Assembly (NCBI RefSeq): GCF_021130785.1
Contig: NC_060214.1
Span: 1,763,001-1,827,000 of the forward strand
Direction: 5' to 3'
DNA from: Homalodisca vitripennis
Taxonomy: Eukaryota; Arthropoda; Insecta; Hemiptera; Cicadellidae
Length of the DNA: 64,000 nt
This document shows positions 33,711 through 47,230 of the stretch, piece after piece. A model generated the notes under the pieces. It was given only the letters and a program-made list of their open reading frames with translations, made no database searches and was not told the DNA's origin. The translations under genes were made by a program, and so were the position numbers. The first letter of the stretch is position 1. Each line of letters starts with the position of its first letter.

Positions 33711-34477
33711 ATTAATTAATTCGACTAATGATTTATTATTTATAATTGATACAATATCAGATGATAAGTTAACTTAATCGTAATTAACATTTCATTCCAA
33801 TTTTAATAACTTTCACCTTAAATATGGCAAAAAGGGAATTTTTTGTAACTTTATTAGTTATAATGGTACATAAAATAGTACAAAGGTAACTTCCTTACCT
33901 GCAATGGTTACAATTATGTCGTAAGTAATTTTCTTTACTCATGCTGGCGACTCATTAATTACACTACGGTTTTATTATTGATAAGTGACATCATTGATTG
34001 AATATCAGTTCTTAAATAGTTCACTTAAGTTGTTTCTCTCTATTCGAAATACCGTACACAATAAAGTATTTGGCAAAATGAGAAATTATAAAAACGTTAA
34101 ATGGCTTATTAAAATTAGCGAATGAGATCATTATTAAAATGTGTTGGATATATAAGTGAGTAAACGCCTGCATGATTCTTTAAAACATTAAAACTGTTTA
34201 AAGTGTTAGTTTTTAATTAAATTGGCGATTAAAACAGGGTGTTTATTCAAAAATGTTACGGTTGTCAGCCAATATATAAAATGACAACAAAAACTGTAAT
34301 ATTAAATTATGAATAGACACTGAGAAGTAGGTGAAGTCCCCTGTTTTAATTTCCCTGTAAGAATATATTTAATCGTGTTTAGATATTGGTGGCACTGCAA
34401 AGATGGACATCCTGAATGTTCTGAATTGTATAGATTCAGAAACCTACTTTTAAAAGCTTTTATAGTACAGCTAGACA
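33711..34477. other. Intronic DNA, no gene seen
   Basis: AT-rich; nothing coding is recognised. Confidence 0.5.
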
Positions 34478-37185
34478 AGAGTTCTGTGTTGTAGCAGTGT
34501 CTTGACCTACTGCTGGTGAGATCTATTAGTAGGTACTAGTGTTAGTAGTAGACCGATGTCTCCCGTCAGTGTAGTGTTTGTGGACAGGTAGGGGCAGACA
34601 AGAGCCCTGTGTTGTATCAGTGTCTTGACCTACTGCTGATGAGATCTATTAGTAGGCACTAGTGTTAGTAGTAGACCGATGTCTCTCGTCAGTGTAGTGT
34701 TTGTAGACAGGTAGAGGCAGACAAGAGCCCTGTGTTGTATCAGTGTCTTGACCTACTGCTGATGAGATCTATTAGTAGGCACTAGTGTTAGTAGTAGACC
34801 GATGTCTCCCGTCAGTGTAGTGTTTGTGGACAGGTAGGGGCAGACAAGAGCCCTGTGTTGTATCAGTGTCTTGACCTACTGCTGATGAGATCTATTAGTA
34901 GGCACTAGTGTTAGTAGTAGACCGATGTCTCCCGTCAGTGTAGTGTTTGTGGACAGGTAGGGGCGGACAAGAGCCCTGTGTTGTATCAGTGTCTTGACCT
35001 ACTGCTGATGAGATCTATTAGTAGGCACTAGTGTTAGTAGTAGACCGATGTCTCCCGTCAGTGTAGTGTTTGTGGACAGGTAGGGGCAGACAAGAGCCCT
35101 GTGTTGTATCAGTGTCTTGACCTACTGCTGATGAGATCTATTAGTAGGCACTAGTGTTAGTAGTAGACCGATGTCTCCCGTCAGTGTAGTGTTTGTGGAC
35201 AGGTAGGGGCAGACAAGAGCTCTGTGTTGTATCAGTGTCTTGACCTACTGCTGATGAGATCTATTAGTAGGCACTAGTGTTAGTAGTAGACCGATGTCTC
35301 CCGTCAGTGTAGTGTTTGTAGACAGGTAGGGGCGGACAAGAGTCCTGTGTTGTATCAGTGTCTTGACCTACTGCTGATGAGATCTATTAGTAGGCACTAG
35401 TGTTAGTAGTAGACCGATGTCTCCCGTCAGTGTAGTGTTTGTGGACAGGGAGGGGCAGACAAGAGCCCTGTGTTGTATCAGTGTCTTGACCTACTGCTGA
35501 TGAGATCTATTAGTAGGCACTAGTGTTAGTAGTAGACTGATGTCTCCCGTCAGTGTAGTGTTTGTGGACAGGTAGGGGCAGACAAGAGCCCTGTGTTGTA
35601 TCAGTGTCTTGACCTACTGCTGATGAGATCTATTAGTAGGCACTAGTGTTAGTAGTAGACCGATGTCTCCCGTCAGTGTAGTGTTTGTGGACAGGTAGGG
35701 GCGGACAAGAGCCCTGTGTTGTATCAGTGTCTTGACCTACTGCTGATGAGATCTATTAGTAGGCACTAGTGTTAGTAGTAGACCGATGTCTCCCGTCAGT
35801 GTAGTGTTTGTGGACAGGGAGAGGTGGACAAGAGCCCTGTGTTGTATCAGTGTCTTGACCTACTGCTGATGAGATCTATTAGTAGGTACTAGTGTTAGTA
35901 GTAGACCGATGTCTCCCGTCAGTGTAGTGTTTGTGGACAGGGAGGGGCAGACAAGAGCTCTGTGTTGTATCAGTGTCTTGACCTACTGCTGATGAGATCT
36001 ATTAGTAGGCACTAGTGTTAGTAGTAGACCGATGTCTCCCGTCAGTGTAGTGTTTGTGGACAGGGAGGGGCAGACAAGAGCTCTGTGTTGTAGCAGTGTC
36101 TTGACCTACTGCTGATGAGATCTATTAGTAGGCACTAGTGTTAGTAGTAGACCGATGTCTCCCGTCAGTGTAGTGTTTGTGGACAGGGAGAGGCGGACAA
36201 GAGCTCTGTGTTGTAGCAGTGTCTTGACCTACTGCTGATGAGATCTATTAGTAAGTACTAGTGTTAGTAGTAGACCGATGTCTCCCGTCAGTGTAGTGTT
36301 TGTGGACAGGGAGGGGCAGACAAGAGCTCTGTGTTGTATCAGTGTCTTGACCTACTGCTGATGAGATCTATTAGTAGGCACTAGTGTTAGTAGTAGACCG
36401 ATGTCTCCCGTCAGTGTAGTGTTTTGTGGACAGGGAGAGGCAGACAAGAGCTCTGTGTTGTATCAGTGTCTTGACCTACTGCTGATGAGATCTATTAGTA
36501 GGCACTAGTGTTAGTAGTAGACCGATGTCTCCCGTCAGTGTAGTGTTTGTGGACAGGGAGGGGCAGACAAGAGCTCTGTGTTGTATCAGTGTCTTGACCT
36601 ACTGCTGATGAGATCTATTAGTAGGTACTAGTGTTATTAGTAGACCGATGTCTCCCGTCAGTGTAGTGTTTGTGGACAGGGAGAGGCAGACAAGAGCTCT
36701 GTGTTGCAGCAGTGTCTTGACCTACTGCTGATGAGATCTATTAGTAGGTACTAGTGTTAGTAGTAGACCGATGTCTCCCGTCAGTGTAGTGTTTGTGGAC
36801 AGGTAGGGGCAGACAAGAGCTCTGTGTTGTAGCAGTGTCTTTACCTACTGCTGATGAGATCTATTAGTAGGCACTAGTGTTAGTTGTAGACCGATGTCTC
36901 CCGTCAGTGTAGTGTTTGTGGACAGGGAGAGGCGGACAAGAGCTCTGTGTTGCAGCAATGTCTTGACCTACTGCTGATGAGATCTATTAGTAGGTACTAG
37001 TGTTAGTTGTAGACCGATGTCTCCCGTCAGTGTAGTGTTTGTGGACAGGGAGAGGTGGACAAGAGCTCTGTGTTGCAGCAGTGTCTTGACCTACTGCTGA
37101 TGAGATCTATTAGTAGGCACTAGTGTTAGTTGTAGACCGATGTCTCCCGTCAGTGTAGTGTTTGTGGACAGGGAGAGGCGGACAC
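34478..37185. repeat. 123-bp minisatellite, about 22 copies
   Basis: Direct repeats of 123 bp (first starts 34484, 34607, 34730) with CTGTGTTGTATCAGTGTCTT, GACCTACTGCTGATGAGATC, TATTAGTAGGCACTAGTGTT and CCGATGTCTCCCGTCAGTG. Copies toward the 3' end share variants GGGAGAGGCGGACAAG and TTGTAGCAG or TTGCAGCAG, while those toward the 5' end share GGTAGGGGCAGACAAG, so the array expanded in local blocks. 123 is divisible by three, but no long open frame is present. Confidence 0.93.
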
Positions 37186-38664
37186 ACTTTGGCCATTAGA
37201 GCTGCAGATGTCATCTACCGAGTGGCCAAAATCTACTTAAGTTCTACTAGTAGACCTAAATATACATTTTACTATAAGTCATGCACTTTATAAGCACATA
37301 ACCCGTTTAATGGAAAATTAAAAGGTGTTAAACTAATATCTTCCACGAGTTTAAAAGAGTTGTTAGTTTTTTTAAAGTTACTGTCCTCTGAACTTATAAA
37401 ATAAGTGTATTCTGATTTTAATATAATACATAAATATTAATACCTGTGTACTCTAAGACTTAATTTCTTTATTGTCACAATCTTTAATTATCTCCCATAT
37501 TACTAGGAAGGTTTTATTGGTTTGAATAATATTTTTATTGAGTAGTTTAGTAGGAAAATTTTTACTATATATTTATCTTTAGATACAATCCAGAAAATCT
37601 TAGAATAAGCGTTTTCATGGAATTGATAAAACTTTAAAGTATTTAAGGAGTGGATATTATAGGGTTTTAACTTACAAAACTATGCATTTTTATTGATATA
37701 TGATACAAAAGTGATAGATTAGGTTCACATTGATGAAGATGGAAGCTATGCTTGGAAATACTAATTATTATTATAGAGTGTTATTTTTCAGAAAGTAAAA
37801 CATTTGAAAAAAATTACAAATATATAATAAATTTCTAACCTGATATCAAAATAAGATAAAAACATTTTATACTCGTACCTGACATAAAATGCAAATGAGT
37901 TTGGTTGCTTATATGATTTAAATTCTGTTTAGACACACCATTAGTGCATTGAATTGTATCGTCAGCATTTGCATAAAACATTTTTGACATTTAAGATTAA
38001 ACAATTACTAGTTTGACTAGAATATGTAATACATATCTTTTAAAATTAAATGTACACTTTCTGTTATATACGTAAGTTAATCAAGTAAGAAGTACGGCAA
38101 TTGCGGATGCGGATTTGTGAGGGTCAAAGAGAAATTGAAGTTTTAGCAGGTTAAGGAGGTAGATAACTTGAGAGAATTGAGAGAGAGGGAATATAGAACA
38201 ACCTTCTCTAAACAAAAAACTGATTTATACAATACTGTAGTCTCCTACAGTCGTTATTATGTTATTTTTGTGATATTTCTTTCCAAACTGACATCATTGT
38301 CTGCTTACCACGGTAATTCCCTTACTGCAATCAAATACTTAAAATGTAAACAAATTCTGGAGACTCATTCCCAACCGCAAGCCTTTGTGCGACAATACCT
38401 AAATTATTAAAATAAATAATATAGTTATATTTAAATAAAATTAGGTATCAAACATTCGTGTTTAAAATAATTTTTAACATATAATAATGAATAAATAATT
38501 TTGATTCGATTCAATATTGTATTTGAAAATTACAGAACTCTCTTCTTGCAGACGGGGATTATATAGTAAGTATAAGAGCTAAAATGGGTTACATGATTTA
38601 GATATGCTAGAAAGTGACTACAGCGGACCCAATCACCGGAGTAGGGTTTAGGAACGCTCCGACT
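37186..38664. other. Intronic DNA, no gene seen
   Basis: AT-rich sequence between two minisatellites. The open frame 38168-38410 has no recognised domain. Confidence 0.5.
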
Positions 38665-39645
38665 GTTTACCTTAGACGCGAGACGGAGGTGAGATATTAA
38701 AAGTATTCACTGGCGTGTCTCCACAGCCAGTATTGAGCACCTCCTGGAGGTAATACTGAGCCGCTCTCTTCCGTCGCGACCTGTAGAGAGCTGTTTACCT
38801 TAGACGCGAGGCGGAGGTGAGATATTAAAAGTATTCACTGGCGTGTCTCCACAGCCAGTATTGAGCACCTCCTGGAGGTAATACTGAGCCGCTCTCTTCC
38901 GCCGCGATCTGTAGAGAGCTGTTTACCTTAGACGCGAGGCGGAGGTGAGATATTAAAAGTATTCACTGGCGTGTCTCCACAGCCAGTATTGAGCACCTCC
39001 TGGAGGTAATACTGAGCCGCTCTCTTCCGTCGCGATCTGTAGAGAGCTGTTTACCTTAGACGCGAGGCGGAGGTGAGATATTAAAAGTATTCACTGGCGT
39101 GTCTCCACAGCCAGTATTGAGCACCTCCTGGAGGTAATACTGAGCCGCTCTCTTCCGTCGCGATCTGTAGAGAGCTGTTTACCTTAGACGCGAGGCGGAG
39201 GTGAGATATTAAAAGTATTCACTGGCGTGTCTCCACAGCCAGTATTGAGCACCTCCTGGAGGTAATACTGAGCCGCTCTCTTCCGTCGCGATCTGTAGAG
39301 AGGGGTTTACCTTAGACGCGAGACGGAGGTGAGATATTAAAAGTATTCACTGGCGTGTCTCCACAGCCAGTATTGAGCACCTCCTGGAGGTAATACTGAG
39401 CCGCTCTCTTCCGTCGCGATCTGTAGAGAGCTGTTTACCTTAGACGCGAGGCGGAGGTGAGATATTAAAAGTATTCACTGGCGTGTCTCCACAGCCAGTA
39501 TTGAGCACCTCCTGGAGGTAATACTGAGCCGCTCTCTTCCGCCGCGATCTGTAGAGAGCTGTTTACCTTAGACGCGAGGCGGAGGTGAGATATTAAAAGT
39601 ATTCACTGGCGTGTCTCCACAGCCAGTATTGAGCACCTCTCGGAG
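38665..39645. repeat. 128-bp minisatellite, about 7.7 copies, hairpin in every unit
   Basis: Copies begin at 38665, 38793, 38921, 39049, 39177, 39305, 39433 and 39561. Each has GTTTACCTTAGACGCGAGGC, GTATTCACTGGCGTGTCTCC and GCCGCTCTCTTCCGTCGCGA. Within each unit CAGTATT and AATACTG flank the palindrome ACCTCCTGGAGGT, giving a 13-bp stem with a small bulge. The array is much more GC-rich than its surroundings and the copies are nearly identical. Confidence 0.93.
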
Positions 39646-40043
39646 GTAATACAGGATCACGCGTCGTGAAGCAATTTCGGGAATATAATTATATAATTAT
39701 ATTCTTATAATAATTATATATAATTATAATCCTTATATAATTAGCTATATGCTAATTTTCACTACATAAAACTCTTTATACTAGTATTGATAATACCCCA
39801 AAACTTCATCGTTCGTCTTTAACAGCCTTCTGTCAGTCAACTGATACGTATTAATACTAAAAATTATGTTATATATTATTAATTCAAATTTAAAATTTAT
39901 ACAAATGTTTCTTTGTATATCGTACTGCTAGTCTATACTAAAGACATTATGCATGAACCCAAGCGTATGCCAGACATATCTCTGATTCCGGTGTAGCAAA
40001 GATTATATTACGTGTTGGTACGCTCCTACGTAGCGAGGCAATT
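39646..40043. other. Intronic DNA with AT palindromes
   Basis: From 39680 to 39750 there are nested ATAATTATAT-type palindromes; beyond these nothing is recognised. Confidence 0.55.
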
Positions 40044-40373
40044 GTGGTTGGTCTGTCTCTCTATGCATTCTCGCGTTCTCTTGACCTTCGGTTCAGAAAA
40101 TACTGGCATATGACCGGTTGGTCGCAATGCCGGGTACAGCCTCTTTATAGAAACTTGGGTTGGTCTGCCGCGCTATGCATTCTCGCGTTCTCTTGATCTT
40201 TGGTTCAGAAAGTACTCGCATGTGACCGGTTGGTCGCAATGCCGGGTACAGCCTCTGTATAGAAACTGTGGTTGGTCTGTCTCTCTATGCATTCTCGCGT
40301 TCTCTTGACCTTCGGTTCAGAAAATACTCGCATATGACCGGTTGGTCGCAATGCTGGGTACACCCTCTGCATG
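40044..40373. repeat. 112-bp tandem repeat, three copies
   Basis: ATTCTCGCGTTCTCTTGA starts at 40067, 40179 and 40291, exactly 112 bp apart. Other shared landmarks are GACCGGTTGGTCGCAATGC and TTGGTCTGTCTCTCTATGC. The copies differ at a few percent of positions by eye. Confidence 0.9.
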
Positions 40374-43300
40374 ACAACCAATACCCGCTACGTTCACATG
40401 ACATATCAGTTGACTATTTAATTTAAAACGTGTTGGGCGTAGAATCTTCAAAGCATGGTTTCGACTATATAAAGTTAATGGACCTTTTCCAAGACCGAAG
40501 GCTTCATAAATGTGCCCCAAAGGTGAAGGTTTGCCTGGGAGTCGGACAGAGTTGTACTCTAATAATGTTAGGACACTGTATCAGCTTAACATAGAATTAC
40601 CCGTGAGTCGACTCTTGAAACTGAGTGCTGAGTCCCTGACTGCTGCTTCAAGCCTGAAGGGGGAGGTGCTCTTGAGAATCTTATCACCGATTTATTCACT
40701 TAGTTTCTATTCCAAGGTTAGAATTGAAATTGTGTAACTAAAATCCTATAAATGGAAACTCCTGGTTGTGTATTATAAAATATCCAATGGTAAATATCAG
40801 TGAATATTCAATCTGATATAATTGACTAATCAATTAAAAACCATTCTAAAAACTTTTCACTTATTGGGAAACTATATTGCTTACAACACACATCATTTTA
40901 TATTGACGGTGTATAGACTTTTATTATTTAAACATTAATATGAATTACAATTTAATGAAACAATTTGAATATGCGACATTTTTTGTTAACTTCTTTCTTG
41001 TTTTATTGTATTTCTGTCTACCTATCTCTAAAATTAAATGAGTTATAGATTCAAAAGTTTTAATGCAACATAACCGAAACCTGTTACAATATGTGGTGTG
41101 GCTCTGTATGGTGTATAAAGGCTTTGGGAAATCAAATCTATAATAGTTTTCAACTTATATGTGAAACTTTGCCAAAAACAAAAAGCTACCAATATAATAT
41201 TGTAGAGTACCGTCTACGTACAATACTGGATGTAGGGTTTTAATTAATTTATAAATCTTATTTAAAGAATATATCCAAACTTTTATTAATTTTCTTTTCT
41301 TAAGTACTTTATTACTAGCAGGCAACTAATTGTGTTAAGTATTTTATTTCGCAATTTTATTTACCAAAATTCTCGCTCGATTCAAAAAAAGGACATGTAA
41401 TTCGTCCAACTCTGATACCAGCGGAAGTTGACCTCACTACCTGATCCTCTGGTGGTCTGCGCCAACTAACCATTTGAGTGAGGTGGTTTCCAGCGGCTCC
41501 ATATCAATGGTGAACTGTTTATAACTGACATTTACACATCCGACGGTTGATGTAAGTCCGTTAAAGCTATAAGGTACTCTAAAACAATACATTGTTTTAT
41601 ATTTTTAAACCTTTAGATTCCCTCTCATTTCAACCCTTATCAAAACCAGAGCGGCTAACGATGTATGTTTCTTAGTGGAAAAGAATTTGTCAAAAACTAG
41701 GTTTCATTCTTTTACTGTACCATTCATCTCGACTATGAATCCAGATTTCCCAGACCTGCGAAGTGTTCTACCCCAGCAAGTAGTAGTAGTGTGTCTTCAC
41801 CGTCACAGGCAGAGACACTCCGAACCCAAGTAACTCCCACTAACATACATCGCACTCTTCTATTGCGTGACGTGTAGATGTCAACTGTTATCAAGCCATC
41901 GGACTACGAAGAAGAGCACAATATGTATTTATTCCTACCGTTATTTTCCATAGTTTTGTGCACAATCAAAATTTAGCTTGGAATTTCTAGCCGTCGAATC
42001 AAGTAGAGATGGCTATCACAAAAAGAAATGGAAAAAACGTCTCTTACAGTCTAAATAAACTTACAACTTGGCGGTCCACTGCAGTGTTCACAACCATATC
42101 ATGAATACTAATACTAAAATAACTTAACCATAAAACGTTATTACAAACCCAAGAAATTCTACAATACAATTAATATGTTTTTGCGTATAATAAGAATTTA
42201 AGACACAGCAGTACAAAATATAAAGAGAAAAGAATAAGTGCATCCAGGTTTCATAAAAAAAACTTCAAACTTCAGTGCAGAATCTACAAAAAAACCTTAG
42301 TGTCTTCTTTTTCTAGTTGAAGAGTGGGTTATTCTGAGCTGCTGCCCCGATAATAACTCTTCCTCTTTGTGTACGTTGGATACTCCTGATTTCACCAAGA
42401 GAATCGTTTAGTTCGGTAAGTTAATGATCAGTTAATGATCGCTTGTATCAGCATTGTTTCTCGTACTCACATCACTAACTACAATGTCCGTGTGTGTGTG
42501 TGTGTGTGTGTGTGAAGGAGTGTTACGCAACATGAAGTACCCGACTACAGCGCGCACCCTACACACGCCAGTGTTACAGTTTACAGCTGTTGTAAATGTT
42601 ATGAGTAATAACGCTACTTATTTTACAGCAACAATTAGGGCCCGGTGTTCTCCGTCTACATCTCTGAACAGATCTAGCCACAAAAATTACCCTCAACAAA
42701 TTCAGGAATAAGCTGGAGTAATATAAGAATTCTTGTATGTCTACTAGTAAATGAACAAACTCATAGTATTGTATCTCATACGGCATAACAGTTTTAAAAG
42801 TTTTAATGTTAAATAAAAATTAGCAACTTATTAAACGGACTACGTATTTTATTCCTTAGGAACGTAAATAAAACATACATTATGCGTCAATACGAGTATT
42901 ATTTTATGGATGTTGCAATGCCGTGTACGCCCTTTGCGTACCAACCGCGTCGCACATGCCTGTATGCCTCAGCAGGCATTGCCGTGTACGTCCTCGCTGT
43001 GTTGCCATATTTCCTAGCGTTGCCATGCCACGCATACGCCCATTATGCTAGTCTCAAACAGTATTTCTTTCTGAAGGATCGGTTACTATTACTTTAAATA
43101 ACGAAAGCGAATAATGAATGATGATATCCTCTTATTGTCGAGAGCACATCTTTCACCCATAATTCAATGCATTCACGCCAGGATGAAAGCAGTTACTCCA
43201 TACTACTATTGTTATCATTCAATTTATTCTCAGTTCAGACACATAGGCTCGTACTTACTTTGACCGCCTACTCACAAGTTTTTTTAAATATTTTTTTACT

Positions 43301-44402
43301 TCCAATTAAATATAAGATTTTTGTGATTAAGTAATTTTGATGTGATACCTCGTTTGAATGTACAGATCTGTTACTATAAAGCTCCTTACGTTCAATATGA
43401 TTTCTTATAGGTTCTCATTGTATTGTTTTCTTATTTCAATTACATCACTGATTATTTAAAAGCTATTCTTAAATCAGAGTTTGATATTTTTAACTTGACT
43501 TCCTTGTTTTATTTATTTTCTTATTTAGATTTTCGTCAGGTTATAATAATGTAATAACGGAATAAATCAGATAGCCAAATATAACGTATGACGTCACGTC
43601 TGAATATTTCTCGCACAGATGAATCGCTGAAGAATGAGCAACAGGTTCTGTTGTGAGTAAGAAGTGTGAGTAGTCCCCCCCTCCCCCGCCCTCCCAACAC
43701 TACCCTCAAAGCCATCGGGTATTTCATCTGTAGCGGCTAAAGGCATACGAATACTTTTAATATATTGCACCTCTCCTCCCTCCCTCCCTCGCTCCCTCCC
43801 CCGTCACTCCCTCCACCCCTCCCTGCGAGTCTCCACGGAATGGTATCATTTGTTCTACATCTTTCCCGTATATATAAACTGTAAACGTGACGTAAGAATT
43901 CCAGTTGATCTAGAAGTGACTTTATAAACAAGAGATTCCTCCAATAAAATATAATTATGAGTCATCACACATTCTGTATCTTTGAGTTGCAAAATTAAAT
44001 AGAAAAATTTAGGGAGATTTTATTTAGATAACAGGCCTGGCTTGAGTGAATCGACATTGAGTTTCACCCCATAAAAACAATGATAAAAACCTACCAATGC
44101 TACACCCTTACTTTAGTCGTAGATTTGTGGGAAATTTTAAATATATAATATTAACACGCGTCCAAACGCTTTCAAAATGTTCTTGTAAAATTTGTACTTT
44201 TTAAATATATAAACTGTGATTGATAAAACACGTTTGAAATTTTATCTGAGCAACTATAAAAATAAAAAGCTATTTGACTCGCATTAATGGAACACATTGC
44301 ATATAATTCACGCCGATTAACAATGAAGGCATAAACCAAACCATGCACTTTTCTGTGACTAGTTAGTACTTGCTGTAGATGGAGCTTATATTGGTCACTG
44401 TT
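40374..44402. other. Intronic DNA with a GT microsatellite and a C-rich tract
   Basis: Holds a (GT)n run at 42490-42514 and a pyrimidine-rich CTCC/CCCT tract at about 43770-43825. Open frames such as 42882-43097 and 43536-43931 have no recognised domains. No exon with SerT similarity is seen. Confidence 0.5.
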
Positions 44403-44544
44403 AAATTACATTAAAAACATAAAACCAATATTTAATACATTTTATTGTTTTGTGATGTGTCTGAAGAAGATATCTTGGATATCGAAAGGCCTCACAAAAC
44501 AATAAAATGTATTAAATATTGGTTTTATGTTTTTAATGTAATTT
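44403..44544. mobile_element. Perfect-looking hairpin element, 142 bp
   Basis: AAATTACATTAAAAACATAA at the left is matched by its complement at the right and the stem continues inward through ACCAATATTTAATACATTTT and TATTGTTTTGTGA, about 50 bp per arm. The loop carries GTCTGAAGAAGATATCTTGG and ATATCGAAAGGCC. The same GTCTGAAGAAGATAGC and ATCGAAAGGCCTCACAAA text recurs at 58815-58860 and 58973-59010, so this is a member of a repeat family with a strongly folded form here. Confidence 0.75.
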
Positions 44545-46879
44545 AGTTAGTACTTGTTAGTAGTATAATAATCGTCTTCCAAAGACAGAAAATAGTTAAA
44601 TTTTTTCTCATCCGTAGACTATATTTATTATGTTTTGAACTTGCTCTTCTTGAAAATAACAATAAATACGTTACTTGCAATCGCTGAATAGCTGAATAGT
44701 ATTACTTGTAATTACTGACTCCCTGTAATGGGTCACGGACATTAATATGTTTAAAAATCATAACATGATCTGTTAGTATGTCGATGCCATGACGATATAA
44801 CCAATGTATGGTAGCTGTAACTCGATACAGTTAATATCTGCCAGCTCCACTCTTGTTTATCAAGTATGTTGAAATAAAGAGCTTACAGTCACTTATTAGA
44901 CCTACAGCATAATAGGTGTAGAACGTATTCATTTTGTTTCTATTATTTTCCGTCCAAAATCATGGGTCGGATGTGAAATTAGGCCTAGCTTCTTGATTAT
45001 ACATCTTTTGTATGCCTCATACATCTTTTATAATAACTTTCTGATTAATATTCAATTTTCAGAAGTTGTAAAAGCGGATAGAAAATATACAAAGTATCTC
45101 GTATCTCCTGTCAAAAGGTTTACCAAGTTCTTCCATAAGTACAAATAATTTTTGTGTAGTAACTTGAGGTCCTATCTTGCCTATTTTCTGTCTGCCTGAC
45201 CGTATGCAGATTTTTTAAATAATTTATATCTCAATGACGGTTAGAGATGTAAAACTGAAATTAATATTGTTAATAAAAAAACATAATTTTAAAAACAAGT
45301 AATTTCCAAGCGTTTACGAAGAGGTTTAATCAGTGTTAAGTGTAAGTAAGATTATTTATAAATAAAATAATGTCATACTGTATGTGCTAATTATTTTCAA
45401 AACTGGTCAAAGGATGGTTATATAATTATTGTTTATTTAAAACAAGTCCTCTAAGAATAATAAATATTTTCACGTAAGTTAAATGGTTTATTTGGATAAG
45501 CAATGTTATAAACCTTACTTACTATTGTTTTAATATTATGCTATAACAATAAATGTTTGGTACTAATCAGAGAACAGTTAAAGATTTTTGGTTGTAGTTT
45601 AGACAAATTCGATGTATTCAAAATTCATCAACAGACACTTGGAACGAATCAAGATACACGCGCTCGAGATAGTACCAGAATCTTTTCTGACTTCCACTTG
45701 TGGGCTCTTGAAAGGAAACCCTGAGTTTCAATATCTTTGGCCAAAAAGAACAAAGCACTTTACAAATGCATTAGAAGCTTCCATTGGGGCATTAGCATTA
45801 GATTGATTCCAAAACCAGGCTCTATCTATTGATCCTGCTCTTATAAAGGAATTGGTCAGATGGTTCTTTCATCTATCTGGTGAGGTCGCGTATTTACTAT
45901 TGGTGGACTAAAGCCTTTACTGTAAAGCGCACGTTTTTATCTTTTTTACTAAGGAACTAGATGGAATAGAATATAAATGATTTCCTAGATCCTAATTTAC
46001 AACAGCGGTGTCACGAAACTTTTTCCATACTATTCAGAATGTGAACTGAGATAATTCTTTTATTAATGTGACCCGGTATATATTATTTTTGGAAATTTAC
46101 TCCAACAAACACGCAAATATACATTTTTCTAAAATTAGACGTAGATCAATTTAAAGCAGCTTAATAAACAAACACACGACTGGTAGTGACAGACTCAGTC
46201 CCCCCTAGGAGCTTGCTGTTACAACCTTGGTAGACCAGGTTTAAAAACCTCTACGGAAATATATATGTGAGGCTTGCTAGAGTTACACTTGGCATGAAAA
46301 TATAAAATTAAAAAGTTACATTTTTCGTCATCACTGTTTATACATTTCTTATGGTTTTGGACAAAGGAAACGATGTAATAAAGTGCAAAAGAAAATTTCA
46401 CTTTTCATCCTTTACGGTTCAACATAGTGTGACTGAAATATGAAAACCATATAATGTTTTGAAATACATAATGTGGTTTCCAATCAAAATATTGTTTTTA
46501 CCCATAAAATCTCAAAAGTTAAATCCTTATAACATATATCTTTTTTTAATCAATATGCATTTCTTAAAGAATAAACGTACCAAAACCAACGTTCCTGTCT
46601 TATAACTTACTAGCAAAAATACAATTTCTTCCAGATATACGTAAACTTTGTTTTATTCCAATGGCATTGAATTGAAAAAAAACGAATTAGAAGGTGAGAG
46701 ATTGCGGGGGAATTGTTTTTAGAAATTACATGTTGCACATTTTAAAGATTACTCTACTATCAACAATTATATTTTTATTACCATCAACTAATAATATTTC
46801 CCTAGTAAGGTTCACTTTTGGCTGGTTTATATCTTCCAGTTAAACGTAGACTAAGTACAACAAAAACCTATATCACAAA
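44545..46879. other. Intronic DNA, no gene seen
   Basis: AT-rich. The open frame 45612-45806 has no recognised domain. Confidence 0.5.
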
Positions 46880-47230
46880 TCTGGGCAACGTTATGGATGT
46901 CCAGAAGCGGCACACCACTAACCAACCACAAATGTTGAGATTCTGGGGTGCAAGGGTAGTTCTATAGATCTAGTCTACTACGGGAGATGACTGTTGAAGT
47001 TGGTGGAGCTCCCTAAGTGTTAAGGGCTGTTACTAGCCTAGACAAACGGGCGTGCCACTCCCTGTCTACTTTGACTGGATAGGATGGTGCAGAGCTAGTT
47101 TTCCATTCCTCCAAGGAGACATGACTGAGATTAATGCCCAAAATCCTTCCTTATATATCTTGACAGGGGCGGCCTAATGCTCAATCTTACCCATCCAGAA
47201 TAACCTACCATTCCGGAAGCAGCGTAAATG
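46880..47230. repeat. Dispersed repeat, copy 1
   Basis: Inverted relative to the copy at 56400-56745. Shared landmarks when one is complemented: ATGGATGTCCAGAAG, CAAGGGTAGTTCTATAGATC, GCCACTCCCTGTCTACTTTG, and ATTAATGCCCAAAATCCTTC. No coding frame is seen. It lies just upstream of the TM5 exon. Confidence 0.7.

Noticed and set aside
38700..38770. A micro-exon between TCTCCACAG and GTAATA in each 128-bp unit
   Set aside because: The motif repeats eight times, encodes nothing matching SerT, and the transporter frame is continuous between 16837 and 47516 without it.
33304..40373. CRISPR-like appearance of regular direct repeats
   Set aside because: Units are contiguous with no unique spacers, the DNA is animal nuclear sequence, and no cas genes are present. 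These are minisatellites.
42882..43097. 71-codon frame with a hydrophobic stretch (YVLAVLPYFLALPCHAYAHY)
   Set aside because: No splice context, no family resemblance, and it does not fit any missing SerT segment; likely chance.
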